Positions 1-5,043 of a stretch of DNA of 5,043 nucleotides are shown in pieces. The position numbers and the translations under genes are program-made. How positions within the stretch are numbered: the stretch's first letter is position 1; every line of letters begins with the position of its first letter. Under the pieces are notes generated by a model that was not told where the DNA came from, made no database searches, and worked only from the letters and a program-made list of their open reading frames with translations. Source of the stretch: Rhodothermia bacterium (GTDB lineage Bacteria > Bacteroidota > Rhodothermia > Rhodothermales > JABDKH01); the NCBI GenBank assembly GCA_030431165.1, contig JAUIJQ010000300.1, positions 1-5,043 on the forward strand. The letters are read 5' to 3'.

Positions 1-1
1 T

Positions 2-130
2 GAGGCGCTCTTTCATACGGTCTGCCTTCATTTCTTCGGCAACGTCAGCGATGATGGCATCTAGCTTGTCGTCGCTATCTTTAAGGCCAAGCTTTTTCTT
101 CAAGAAATTCTCGCGCACCGTTTTCACTGC
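2..130 (-). pseudogene. C-terminal fragment of a DUF2853-like small protein, 5' part missing, runs off the window
   Basis: On the minus strand, in a frame different from the lipoprotein gene that overlaps it, about 43 codons read as a coherent, charged helical sequence. It contains the stretches TVRENFLKKKLGL and AEEMKADRMKERL. From memory of the family, this matches the C-terminal half of DUF2853 proteins (short cytoplasmic proteins of about 110-130 residues and unknown function), which carry a VR-x-x-FLKKKLGL segment followed by a Met-Lys-Asp-Arg helix. No start codon or N-terminal half precedes it: upstream of about base 130 the DNA codes for the TPR lipoprotein in another frame. The stop lies beyond base 1. 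The fragment is therefore either a gene remnant fused to the lipoprotein gene by deletion or one side of an assembly join. The family call rests on recall, without a search. Confidence 0.5.
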
Positions 131-764
131 CCAGGATTGACAACGCGTAAAATGTTCGTGCCTCGTCGTCGTCGGGAAACGACTCGCTGAGCCGCTGCAT
201 TGCATCCATGTACGCGCGGTCGCGTTGCGTCTTGTCGCCTTCGCCATACAACGCTTCAACTGCGTCGAGGTACATCCCTTCGCGTTCAGTCCCGGCTCTT
301 TCACGACGCGAAGAGGCATCAGCAGCGAGTCGTCCCAGCACTTCACGGCCGGCGTCTATATCAACCTGCCGCCAGAGCGGATGGTTGTACGTCATGGCCT
401 CGCCCCAGAACGCAAGTGCAAACGTTGAATCGGCATCCTGGGCTCGTCGAAAAGCCTCCGCTGCCGGCTCAAACTCGAAGCTGTGAAGCAACAACACCCC
501 TTCGTAGAAATCCGACTGCGCCGCGGCGTTGCCCGAGTTCGGAAATGCGATGCTGCCAAGGCCGTCCACGTGACGGAGCTGGGCGGTGGTTGTGCCGCCG
601 CCGGCTGAGTTACATCCGACTCCAACAACCAGGGTGAGCGCGACGAGCCACAGGGCAGCGGTCTTCAGCGTGTACGTCGGAGCGTACTGCGGCGTGGATT
701 TCGGAGTGTACTTCGGAGCGTACTGCGGCGTGGATTTCGGAGTGTACTTCGGAGCGTACTTCAT
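81..764 (-). CDS. Truncated TPR-containing lipoprotein with a repetitive N-terminus
   Basis: The 227-residue product has an N-terminal extension made of a (K/Q)(Y/S)(A/T)P four-residue repeat (residues 2-29). A hydrophobic segment follows (about 36-50) and ends in VVGVG-C51, a plausible though non-canonical lipobox (Gly rather than Leu at -3). The mature part holds a TPR-like helical pair around residues 85-130 (FYEGVLLLHSFEFEPAAEAF, then AFWGEAMTYNHPLW). This resembles large TPR proteins, usually about 500-600 residues, that begin with an LG-x-x-x-FP-x-S segment. Those proteins continue after the FYALSILG motif (residues 205-212) with several more repeats; here the resemblance stops at G212 and 15 unrelated residues lead to a stop, so roughly 60% of the usual protein is missing. 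ATG at 762-764 is the only ATG, GTG or TTG ahead of the signal segment, so the repeats belong to the protein. No good Shine-Dalgarno is visible. It lies 60 bases after the oxidoreductase gene. Likely envelope-anchored; function unknown. Confidence 0.7.
   Translation of the reverse strand: MKYAPKYTPKSTPQYAPKYTPKSTPQYAPTYTLKTAALWLVALTLVVGVGCNSAGGGTTTAQLRHVDGLGSIAFPNSGNAAAQSDFYEGVLLLHSFEFEPAAEAFRRAQDADSTFALAFWGEAMTYNHPLWRQVDIDAGREVLGRLAADASSRRERAGTEREGMYLDAVEALYGEGDKTQRDRAYMDAMQRLSESFPDDDEARTFYALSILGSENGAREFLEEKAWP
679..762. repeat. 36-bp tandem repeat, two full copies plus a partial third, built of 12-bp subunits
   Basis: Bases 679-714 and 715-750 are identical 36-bp copies beginning GGAGCGTACTGC. 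A third copy starts at 751 and matches for about 11 bases before the lipoprotein start codon. The preceding bases 671-678 resemble the end of the unit. Each 36-bp copy consists of three diverged 12-bp subunits (GGAGCGTACTGC, GGCGTGGATTTC, GGAGTGTACTTC), each encoding four residues on the minus strand. Copy-number change would keep the reading frame, so it would lengthen or shorten the N-terminus of the lipoprotein without breaking it. Confidence 0.93.
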
Positions 765-824
765 TGGGCACTTGCTGGTAGCACTTGAGGGAAACCGTGG
801 GGCGGCGGGTCGAAAAACCGATCG

Positions 825-1793
825 CTACAGTTCGCTCAGCGCCTGGTCGATGGCCGCCTCAAATTCGGCAAGCGGCTTTGCGCCGTTGATGTAAAGTCCG
901 TTTACAAAGAAGGCTGGTGTGCCCGAGAGTCCAAACGACAGTGCCGTCTGCTCGTGCTCCTGCACGATCGAAGCGGCCGAACCAGACGTTGCTGCGTCTA
1001 CCTGTACGCAGGATGACCACGCGTCAAGATCAATTCCGGCGGCGGCCAGTGCGCCCCGCGACCGGTCTCCGATATTCTCGACCTCGATCGCGTTCTGATT
1101 CTCGAAGTAATAATCGTGCAGTGTCCAGAACGCCGACGGATCCTGCTCCGCGGCGCACACGGCTGAGGTGGCGGCTTCGCGTGCCCAAGGATGAATCGAC
1201 AGCGGGTAGTGCAGATACACAAGCTTGATCTCGTCGCCTCGCTTTTCGAGAAGCTCCTCAACGGTCGTTGCGGCACGGGCACAGAACGGACACTCGAAAT
1301 CGGAGAACTCAAATATCACAACGTCAGCATCTGGATTTCCACGAAACGGGAGGTCGCCCCCAAGTTCCATGAGGCGGGCGTGCCGATTGCGGGCTGCCTC
1401 AGCCTCGGACGCACGGTCTGCCGCCCTCAATGCATTGAGTTCGTCAATGGACCGACTCACGTCAACCACCGGAGCCGCCAGCAGGAACAGCGACTCGTCG
1501 TTTTTTGTCACGACAAACTGGAGCTGCTGCTGTCCGCCAATCAGGAGCGTGCCTTCGTCAAACGCCCCTTCGCCCGTTCGCAGCGAGGTCACCATGATCT
1601 CTGCTTCCCGAAGCTGCGGAATCGAGTACTTCAGGTTCTCGACGATGCGCATTGGGCGGTCAACGCTCGAATCGGTTGCTGCGGACTGTGCGTTGGCGTG
1701 AGTTGCTGCCGTGGCACCGACCACGACAACGACGAGCATCGCACGCGATGTAAAGAGAAGCGAAGAGCGGATCAGCTCTTTGAGGCTTGGCAT
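825..1793 (-). CDS. Periplasmic DsbA/thioredoxin_4 family thiol-disulfide oxidoreductase
   Basis: The 322-residue product has a signal peptide: a basic start, then a run of valines and alanines (about residues 19-30), and likely cleavage after ANA at residue 35. A C-terminal thioredoxin-fold domain covers about 155-322. Its active site is C168-P-F-C171 in FSDFECPFC, and the cis-proline lies in SGTP (T292-P293) before AFFVNG. Two further cysteines, C213 and C262, sit where DsbA_4-type proteins often carry a second pair. Residues about 45-115 form a separate N-terminal region (mostly strand-like, GTLLIGGQQQLQFVV) that loosely recalls the DsbC N-terminal domain, and a charged helix (120-142) links the two; that comparison is tentative. 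The protein likely oxidises or rearranges disulfides of exported proteins. The ATG at 1791-1793 was chosen because the signal peptide follows at once; a longer in-frame start at 1964 would overlap the methyltransferase gene and add a low-complexity arginine-rich leader. No strong Shine-Dalgarno is seen. Confidence 0.88.
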   Translation of the reverse strand: MPSLKELIRSSLLFTSRAMLVVVVVGATAATHANAQSAATDSSVDRPMRIVENLKYSIPQLREAEIMVTSLRTGEGAFDEGTLLIGGQQQLQFVVTKNDESLFLLAAPVVDVSRSIDELNALRAADRASEAEAARNRHARLMELGGDLPFRGNPDADVVIFEFSDFECPFCARAATTVEELLEKRGDEIKLVYLHYPLSIHPWAREAATSAVCAAEQDPSAFWTLHDYYFENQNAIEVENIGDRSRGALAAAGIDLDAWSSCVQVDAATSGSAASIVQEHEQTALSFGLSGTPAFFVNGLYINGAKPLAEFEAAIDQALSEL

Positions 1794-1863
1794 AGGGGTG
1801 TCGTATCCGTTGGAATTTCTGGGTCTAGAACACGCCACGCGCCTATCTGTTCGCGATCGGGCG

Positions 1864-2520
1864 TCAGGCCTTGATCGCTGAAACAACCGTGGTAGCAACC
1901 TCGAGCAATGTGCCGTCGAAGTCGCGGGGAGGCTCGGCGTACTCCATCGTTTGGATACGCCCAAATCCGGCTTTTTTGAGGTGTTGGGTCAGTTCATTGT
2001 CGCTGTACATGGTAAAGCCATACGCGACAAACGGGTAATGGCGCATAATGTGGCGCGGTCGGAAGCCAATCGAAACCCGGCCACCGGGCTTCAGGATGCG
2101 ATGTATCTCGCGCAGGGCCCTCTCAAGAGGATCCCAGAAGTACACGGTGTTTACGGTCAGGGCGGCGTCAAACAGGTCATCACCGAGCGGAAGTCGCAGC
2201 GCGTCACCGTGAAGAAACGAGGCCCATCCCGCCGCTACGTATGCACCGTTGAGTGCGTTTGCCGACCGGACCATGGTTTCTGACAGATCAATACCAACGT
2301 AGCGAGTGCCGGGTCCGGCGCCAAGTATGTCGGCTGCGAAGTAGCCGTTGGCCATTCCAATCTCCAGGACGCGCTCGCCTCCCCGTACCCCAAGGTGTTC
2401 AATTGAACGCTTGACTATGAAGGCGTTGCCACGGTTCAGGTGGTCGGCCACTTCGAGTCCGACGTCGCCGGTAGGCAGACGGAGTTGTTGGGCAAGGCCT
2501 TGTAGTTCGTCCGGGCTCAC
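1864..2520 (-). CDS. Class I SAM-dependent methyltransferase (Methyltransf_11 type)
   Basis: With the GTG start at 2518-2520 the product has 218 residues. It shows the Rossmann-fold methyltransferase order: motif I VLEIGMANG (51-59) for SAM binding, the acidic ribose-binding strand GIDLSETM (76-83), motif GDALRLP (105-111), motif IV region LTVNTVYFW (121-129), and post-motif REIHRILKPGG (137-147). The N-terminal helix pair (SPDELQGLAQQLRLP) and the LNRGN segment are typical of small UbiE/Methyltransf_11-like enzymes found in many bacteria; the substrate cannot be told. A longer in-frame GTG start at 2617-2619 would add 33 residues (total 251) that look unlike coding sequence of this family, and neither start has a clear Shine-Dalgarno. 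The stop lies 70 bases before the oxidoreductase gene, so the two may share a transcript. It is divergent from the phosphofructokinase gene. Confidence 0.88.
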   Translation of the reverse strand: MSPDELQGLAQQLRLPTGDVGLEVADHLNRGNAFIVKRSIEHLGVRGGERVLEIGMANGYFAADILGAGPGTRYVGIDLSETMVRSANALNGAYVAAGWASFLHGDALRLPLGDDLFDAALTVNTVYFWDPLERALREIHRILKPGGRVSIGFRPRHIMRHYPFVAYGFTMYSDNELTQHLKKAGFGRIQTMEYAEPPRDFDGTLLEVATTVVSAIKA

Positions 2521-2709
2521 AGCGTTTACATGATCACGATAGTTCCTGGTGGGCGGTATTCCGTTCCACGGTTGCGCTCCGATTTTATTGGCTCCAGTCC
2601 GGGAGGTGCCCACTCGCACGTAAGGTAGGGGAAACCCGATTGTCGTAACGTGGCATCATTGTTAACCTCTATCCGCGCAATCTGAGCATCACGCGGGGGA
2701 TCATCCGAC
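2521..2709. promoter_or_regulatory. Divergent intergenic region, presumed promoters for both gene groups
   Basis: These 189 bases separate the start of the leftward methyltransferase gene from the start of the rightward phosphofructokinase gene, so promoters for both directions should lie here by position. I see no convincing -35/-10 pair, operator or riboswitch. A G-rich stretch, GGGGGA at 2695-2700, lies nine bases before the phosphofructokinase ATG and is the likely ribosome binding site. A 6-base complementary pair (GTGGGC at 2549-2554, GCCCAC at 2608-2613) is too widely spaced to mean much. If the methyltransferase begins at 2619, the region shrinks to 90 bases. Confidence 0.4.
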
Positions 2710-3906
2710 ATGGCGAACAAAGGCACCATCGGCATACTGACTGGAGGGGGAGACGTCCCCGGATTAAACCCGGCCATGAGGGCGATTACAATTCGTGCGC
2801 TGCGGGAAGGCTATCGCGTGATCGGGATCAGGCGCGGTTGGGCGGGGCTCGTTGAGTGTGTTCCCGATCCCGAGGCTGACAACACCGAAGCGTTCCGTGA
2901 ACTGACCGAAGATGTAGTAAACCGGGCGGGGCGCACCGGGGGCACGTTTATACACACATCGCGCACGAGGCCCAGTCACCTGCCGCGAACCAACTTGCCG
3001 CCTCACCTGCGTGATCGGTATACCGACGATGTGAACGATGTTACGCCGGATGTACTCCGCAACATTGAGTACCTCGGTATCGACTACCTCATTCCGATTG
3101 GTGGTGACGACACCCTGAGTTATGGCTACCGACTCCACACCGAAGGGGTGAAGGTCGTGGCGATTCCGAAGACGATGGATAACGATGTGCCGGGCACCGA
3201 CTACTGCATCGGTTTTGGCACGTGCGTCACACGTACGATCGAATTGGCGCATACGCTGCGAACGTCTGCAGGGTCGCACGAACGGTTTCTTGTGATCGAG
3301 GTGTTTGGGCGCTACGCGGGTTTCTCCGCACTGCTCCCGACCATGGCTGGTGCAGCGGATCGGTGTGTGATTCCGGAACACGACTTCGATATCGAACACC
3401 TCGCGGAACTGCTTGTCTACGACCGCAATCGACATCCGAGCAAGTACTCCGTGGTGCTTGTGTCTGAAGGCGCGAAGATCAAGGGCGACGACGGCATGTC
3501 GTTCGAAGGCCAGGAAAAGGATCAGTACGGCCATGCCAAGCTCGGCGGTATCGGCGACCGAGTCGCCGCACGCCTCAAGGAACTATCTCCGCGGTTCAAC
3601 GGAGGCCGGCGCATCAACGTCGTCAATCAGCGTCTCGGCTACCTGGTGCGATGTGGCGCGCCGGATGCGCTCGACTCGGTCGTGCCCATGGCCTTCGGCA
3701 ATCTCGCGCTGGACATCATTCTCGGCGGAGGCTCCGGGCGTCTCGTCAACATTCACAACGGCGTCTACGGAAGTGTGCCACTGGACGTGATCCACGGTCC
3801 GCACAAGGTTGTCGACGTGCACAAGTACTACAACACCGAACGATTGCGCCCGAGCTACAAGACGTTTGACAGCAAGCCGCTGTTTATCATGACGAGTGAT
3901 CTGTAG
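2710..3906 (+). CDS. pfp: 6-phosphofructokinase, PPi-dependent type by key residues
   Basis: The enzyme phosphorylates fructose 6-phosphate to fructose 1,6-bisphosphate in cytoplasmic glycolysis. The 398-residue product has the full PFK layout: TGGGDVPGLN (11-20, phosphoryl-donor loop), IGGDDT (130-135), PKTMDND (153-159, with the catalytic aspartates), the VFGRYAGF segment (198-205, standing in for the MGR motif), MAGAADRCVIPE (212-223), LVSEGAK in the second half, and the C-terminal GNLALDIILGG. Two positions separate donors in this family. E. coli ATP-PFK has Gly104 and Gly124; here they are Asp134 (GGDD) and Lys154 (PKT), the pattern of pyrophosphate-dependent enzymes, which work reversibly and are not allosteric. 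The length suits the roughly 400-residue PPi or mixed-substrate group. The ATG has a G-rich ribosome binding site at 2695-2700. It leads a probable operon with the rimB- and rimK-like genes, 38 bases ahead of the former. Donor use is inferred from residues and not proven. Confidence 0.95.
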   Translation: MANKGTIGILTGGGDVPGLNPAMRAITIRALREGYRVIGIRRGWAGLVECVPDPEADNTEAFRELTEDVVNRAGRTGGTFIHTSRTRPSHLPRTNLPPHLRDRYTDDVNDVTPDVLRNIEYLGIDYLIPIGGDDTLSYGYRLHTEGVKVVAIPKTMDNDVPGTDYCIGFGTCVTRTIELAHTLRTSAGSHERFLVIEVFGRYAGFSALLPTMAGAADRCVIPEHDFDIEHLAELLVYDRNRHPSKYSVVLVSEGAKIKGDDGMSFEGQEKDQYGHAKLGGIGDRVAARLKELSPRFNGGRRINVVNQRLGYLVRCGAPDALDSVVPMAFGNLALDIILGGGSGRLVNIHNGVYGSVPLDVIHGPHKVVDVHKYYNTERLRPSYKTFDSKPLFIMTSDL

Positions 3907-3944
3907 CAGGCGGTTGAACGCGGCAGTTGTTGGTGGCGTAATAT

Positions 3945-4457
3945 GTGGCGTTGTCAGTCCACCAATCGCCGTCCGTGAAGAAGCGCAAAGCAGACACCAA
4001 GGCACAGCTCCCCGTCATCGGTTGGCGCGAGTGGATCGGCCTGCCCGATCTTGGCATTGAGCGGATCAAGGCCAAAGTTGACTCCGGCGCACGGTCATCG
4101 TCGCTGCATGCCTTTGACCTGCACGAATTCGAACGAGACGGCGAGCAGTGGATCCGGTTCAGTGTGCACCCCGTTCAGCGCTCAGCGACGGCGGTCGTTG
4201 TGTCAGAAGCAAAGATTCTCGACTATCGGTCGGTGCGCAGCTCGTCAGGGAAGGCCCGGGTGCGGCCGGTAATCACCACGACGGTGTCCCTGCTCGGCAC
4301 CTCCTGGCCGGTTGAGGTGACGCTGGCCAACAGGGATCGCATGGGCTTCCGGATGTTGCTGGGTCGTGAGGCATTCCGCGGCAGATTCCTCGTTGACGCG
4401 GCAACCTCGTACTACGGCGGCAAGCCAGAGCGCAAAGCGAAGATCCGCCAGCCTTAA
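3945..4457 (+). CDS. rimB: RimB-type retropepsin-like protease (PF05618, formerly 'ATP-dependent zinc protease')
   Basis: The 170-residue product matches the small family long labelled putative ATP-dependent zinc protease and now regarded as retropepsin-like aspartic peptidases. It shows the entry motif PVIGWREWIGLPDLGI (23-38), the DSGA active-site segment in KVDSGARSSSLHA (44-56, Asp46 the likely catalytic residue), a central strand-rich region, and the C-terminal MLLGREAF and FLVDAATSYYGGK motifs. There is no signal peptide. In Pseudomonas the related RimB acts with RimA and RimK in modification of ribosomal protein S6. Here the gene directly precedes rimK, which supports the same role. 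The GTG start at 3945 has a GGTGG stretch about nine bases upstream; a second in-frame GTG at 3975 would shorten the lysine-rich N-terminus by ten residues and leave all motifs. The exact start is uncertain. Confidence 0.9.
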   Translation: MALSVHQSPSVKKRKADTKAQLPVIGWREWIGLPDLGIERIKAKVDSGARSSSLHAFDLHEFERDGEQWIRFSVHPVQRSATAVVVSEAKILDYRSVRSSSGKARVRPVITTTVSLLGTSWPVEVTLANRDRMGFRMLLGREAFRGRFLVDAATSYYGGKPERKAKIRQP

Positions 4458-4458
4458 C

Positions 4459-4480
4459 GATGCCGTTGATGGGGCATCAA
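4459..4480 (+). other. Two overlapping short inverted repeats in the rimB-rimK spacer
   Basis: GATGCC (4459-4464) can pair with GGCATC (4473-4478) across an 8-base loop. Alternatively TTGATG (4466-4471) can pair with CATCAA (4475-4480) across a 3-base loop. The two stems share bases and exclude each other. They sit just after the rimB stop and 10 bases before the rimK ATG, where a fold could influence rimK translation. There is no T-run, so a terminator is unlikely. The stems are only six pairs and may be chance. Confidence 0.3.
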
Positions 4481-4490
4481 TAGTAGAATC

Positions 4491-5043
4491 ATGAAGCTTG
4501 GCATCTTATCGAGAAGCCCCAGTTGCTATAGCACGCGCCGCCTGAGGGAGGCGGCGGAAGCGCGCGGGCACGTAGTAAAGGTTCTGAATACGCTGAAGTT
4601 TGCGATTGATCTCAGACCGGGCGATCCGGATCTCTACTTCAAACGCAAACCCCTGTCGCACTACGACGCCGTCCTTCCCCGGATCGGCGCCTCTATCTCG
4701 AACTACGGTACCGCGGTAGTCCGCCAGTTTGAGCAGATGGATGTCTTTTGCGCCAACTCCGCCGCCGGGATCGCGAATTCACGTGACAAACTCCGCAGCC
4801 TGCAGATCCTCAGTCGCCACCAGATCGGGATACCCCAGACCACGTTTGTCCACGATCGCAAAGATGTGATTCCTGCGATCGAGCGCGTGGGTGGCGCGCC
4901 GGTTGTTATCAAATTGTTGAAGGGCACGCAGGGAATCGGTGTGCTACTGGCTGAGTCGGTCAAAGCCGCAGAGGCGATTATCGAGATGCTGCACAGCCAG
5001 AAACAGAATGTGCTGATCCAGAAGTTTGTGGCCGAGAGCAAAG
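4491..5043 (+). CDS. rimK: Ribosomal protein S6--L-glutamate ligase RimK (partial, 3' end outside the window)
   Basis: RimK is an ATP-grasp enzyme that adds glutamate residues to the C-terminus of ribosomal protein S6, tuning ribosome composition. The first 184 residues are present, about 60% of the usual 300. The N-terminal preATP-grasp domain begins MKLGILSRSPSCYSTRRL and contains VLPRIGASIS (61-70) and YGTAVVRQFE (72-81). The ATP-grasp part follows with SRDK (97-100) and the nucleotide-binding strand and loop VVIKLLKGTQGIGV (138-151, Lys141), close to the E. coli RimK motif. The frame is open to the window edge. ATG at 4491 follows the rimB stop by 33 bases. No strong Shine-Dalgarno is visible in the spacer, so coupled translation or a weak site is possible. 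Position behind the RimB-type protease gene strengthens both calls. Confidence 0.96.
   Translation, partial: MKLGILSRSPSCYSTRRLREAAEARGHVVKVLNTLKFAIDLRPGDPDLYFKRKPLSHYDAVLPRIGASISNYGTAVVRQFEQMDVFCANSAAGIANSRDKLRSLQILSRHQIGIPQTTFVHDRKDVIPAIERVGGAPVVIKLLKGTQGIGVLLAESVKAAEAIIEMLHSQKQNVLIQKFVAESK

Noticed and set aside
586..894. Plus-strand open frame with a repeated FGVYFGAYCGVD pattern
   Set aside because: The repeat arises from the same 36-bp tandem DNA repeat read on the other strand; the minus-strand gene with its signal segment and TPR explains the region better.
1191..1874. 227-codon plus-strand open frame opposite the oxidoreductase gene
   Set aside because: It has no recognisable protein features and covers the sequence encoding the CPFC active site and signal peptide on the other strand.
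1794..1964. 57-codon upstream extension of the oxidoreductase reading frame
   Set aside because: It overlaps the methyltransferase gene by 101 bases, is arginine- and serine-rich without domain character, and would bury the clear signal peptide inside the protein.
2526..2777. 83-codon minus-strand frame spanning the intergenic region and the phosphofructokinase start
   Set aside because: It overlaps the conserved N-terminus of the phosphofructokinase gene, has no Shine-Dalgarno and no recognisable domain.
2764..3534. Long 256-codon open frame on the minus strand antisense to the phosphofructokinase gene
   Set aside because: It lies wholly inside a strongly conserved gene and its translation shows no domain or motif; it is a by-product of the codon composition of the real gene.
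4703..5041. 112-codon minus-strand open frame at the right edge
   Set aside because: It is antisense to rimK, whose plus-strand protein is conserved throughout, and shows no family features.

Overview
The window carries two divergent gene groups separated by a spacer near 2521-2709. It looks like an ordinary chromosomal segment of a Gram-negative bacterium with moderately high GC. The evidence is a secreted thioredoxin-fold protein with a signal peptide, a predicted lipoprotein, and a rimB-rimK pair. The lineage cannot be fixed from sequence alone. The mix (PPi-type phosphofructokinase, TPR lipoprotein, a DUF2853-like fragment) would fit a marine Bacteroidota/Rhodothermota- or Gemmatimonadota-like organism, but that is a guess.

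Minus strand, read right to left from about 2520 down to 1: a class I SAM-dependent methyltransferase (1864-2520), a periplasmic DsbA/thioredoxin_4 family oxidoreductase (825-1793), and the N-terminal part of a TPR lipoprotein (81-764). The lipoprotein begins with an unusual 4-residue repeat encoded by a 36-bp DNA tandem repeat. It loses its family resemblance abruptly at about base 129. From there to the window edge a different minus-strand frame resembles the C-terminal half of a DUF2853-type small protein. This is either a real deletion/fusion scar or an assembly chimera.

Plus strand: a phosphofructokinase with the residue pattern of the pyrophosphate-dependent type (2710-3906), a RimB-type retropepsin-like protease (3945-4457), and the first 184 codons of RimK, the ATP-grasp ligase that adds glutamates to ribosomal protein S6 (4491 to the window end). 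Gaps of 38 and 33 bases suggest one transcript, linking a central glycolytic enzyme to ribosome modification.

No RNA gene, CRISPR array, insertion sequence or phage gene was seen. No clear new multi-gene system was found. The most unusual points are the broken lipoprotein/DUF2853 junction and the in-frame tandem repeat ahead of the lipoprotein signal sequence.
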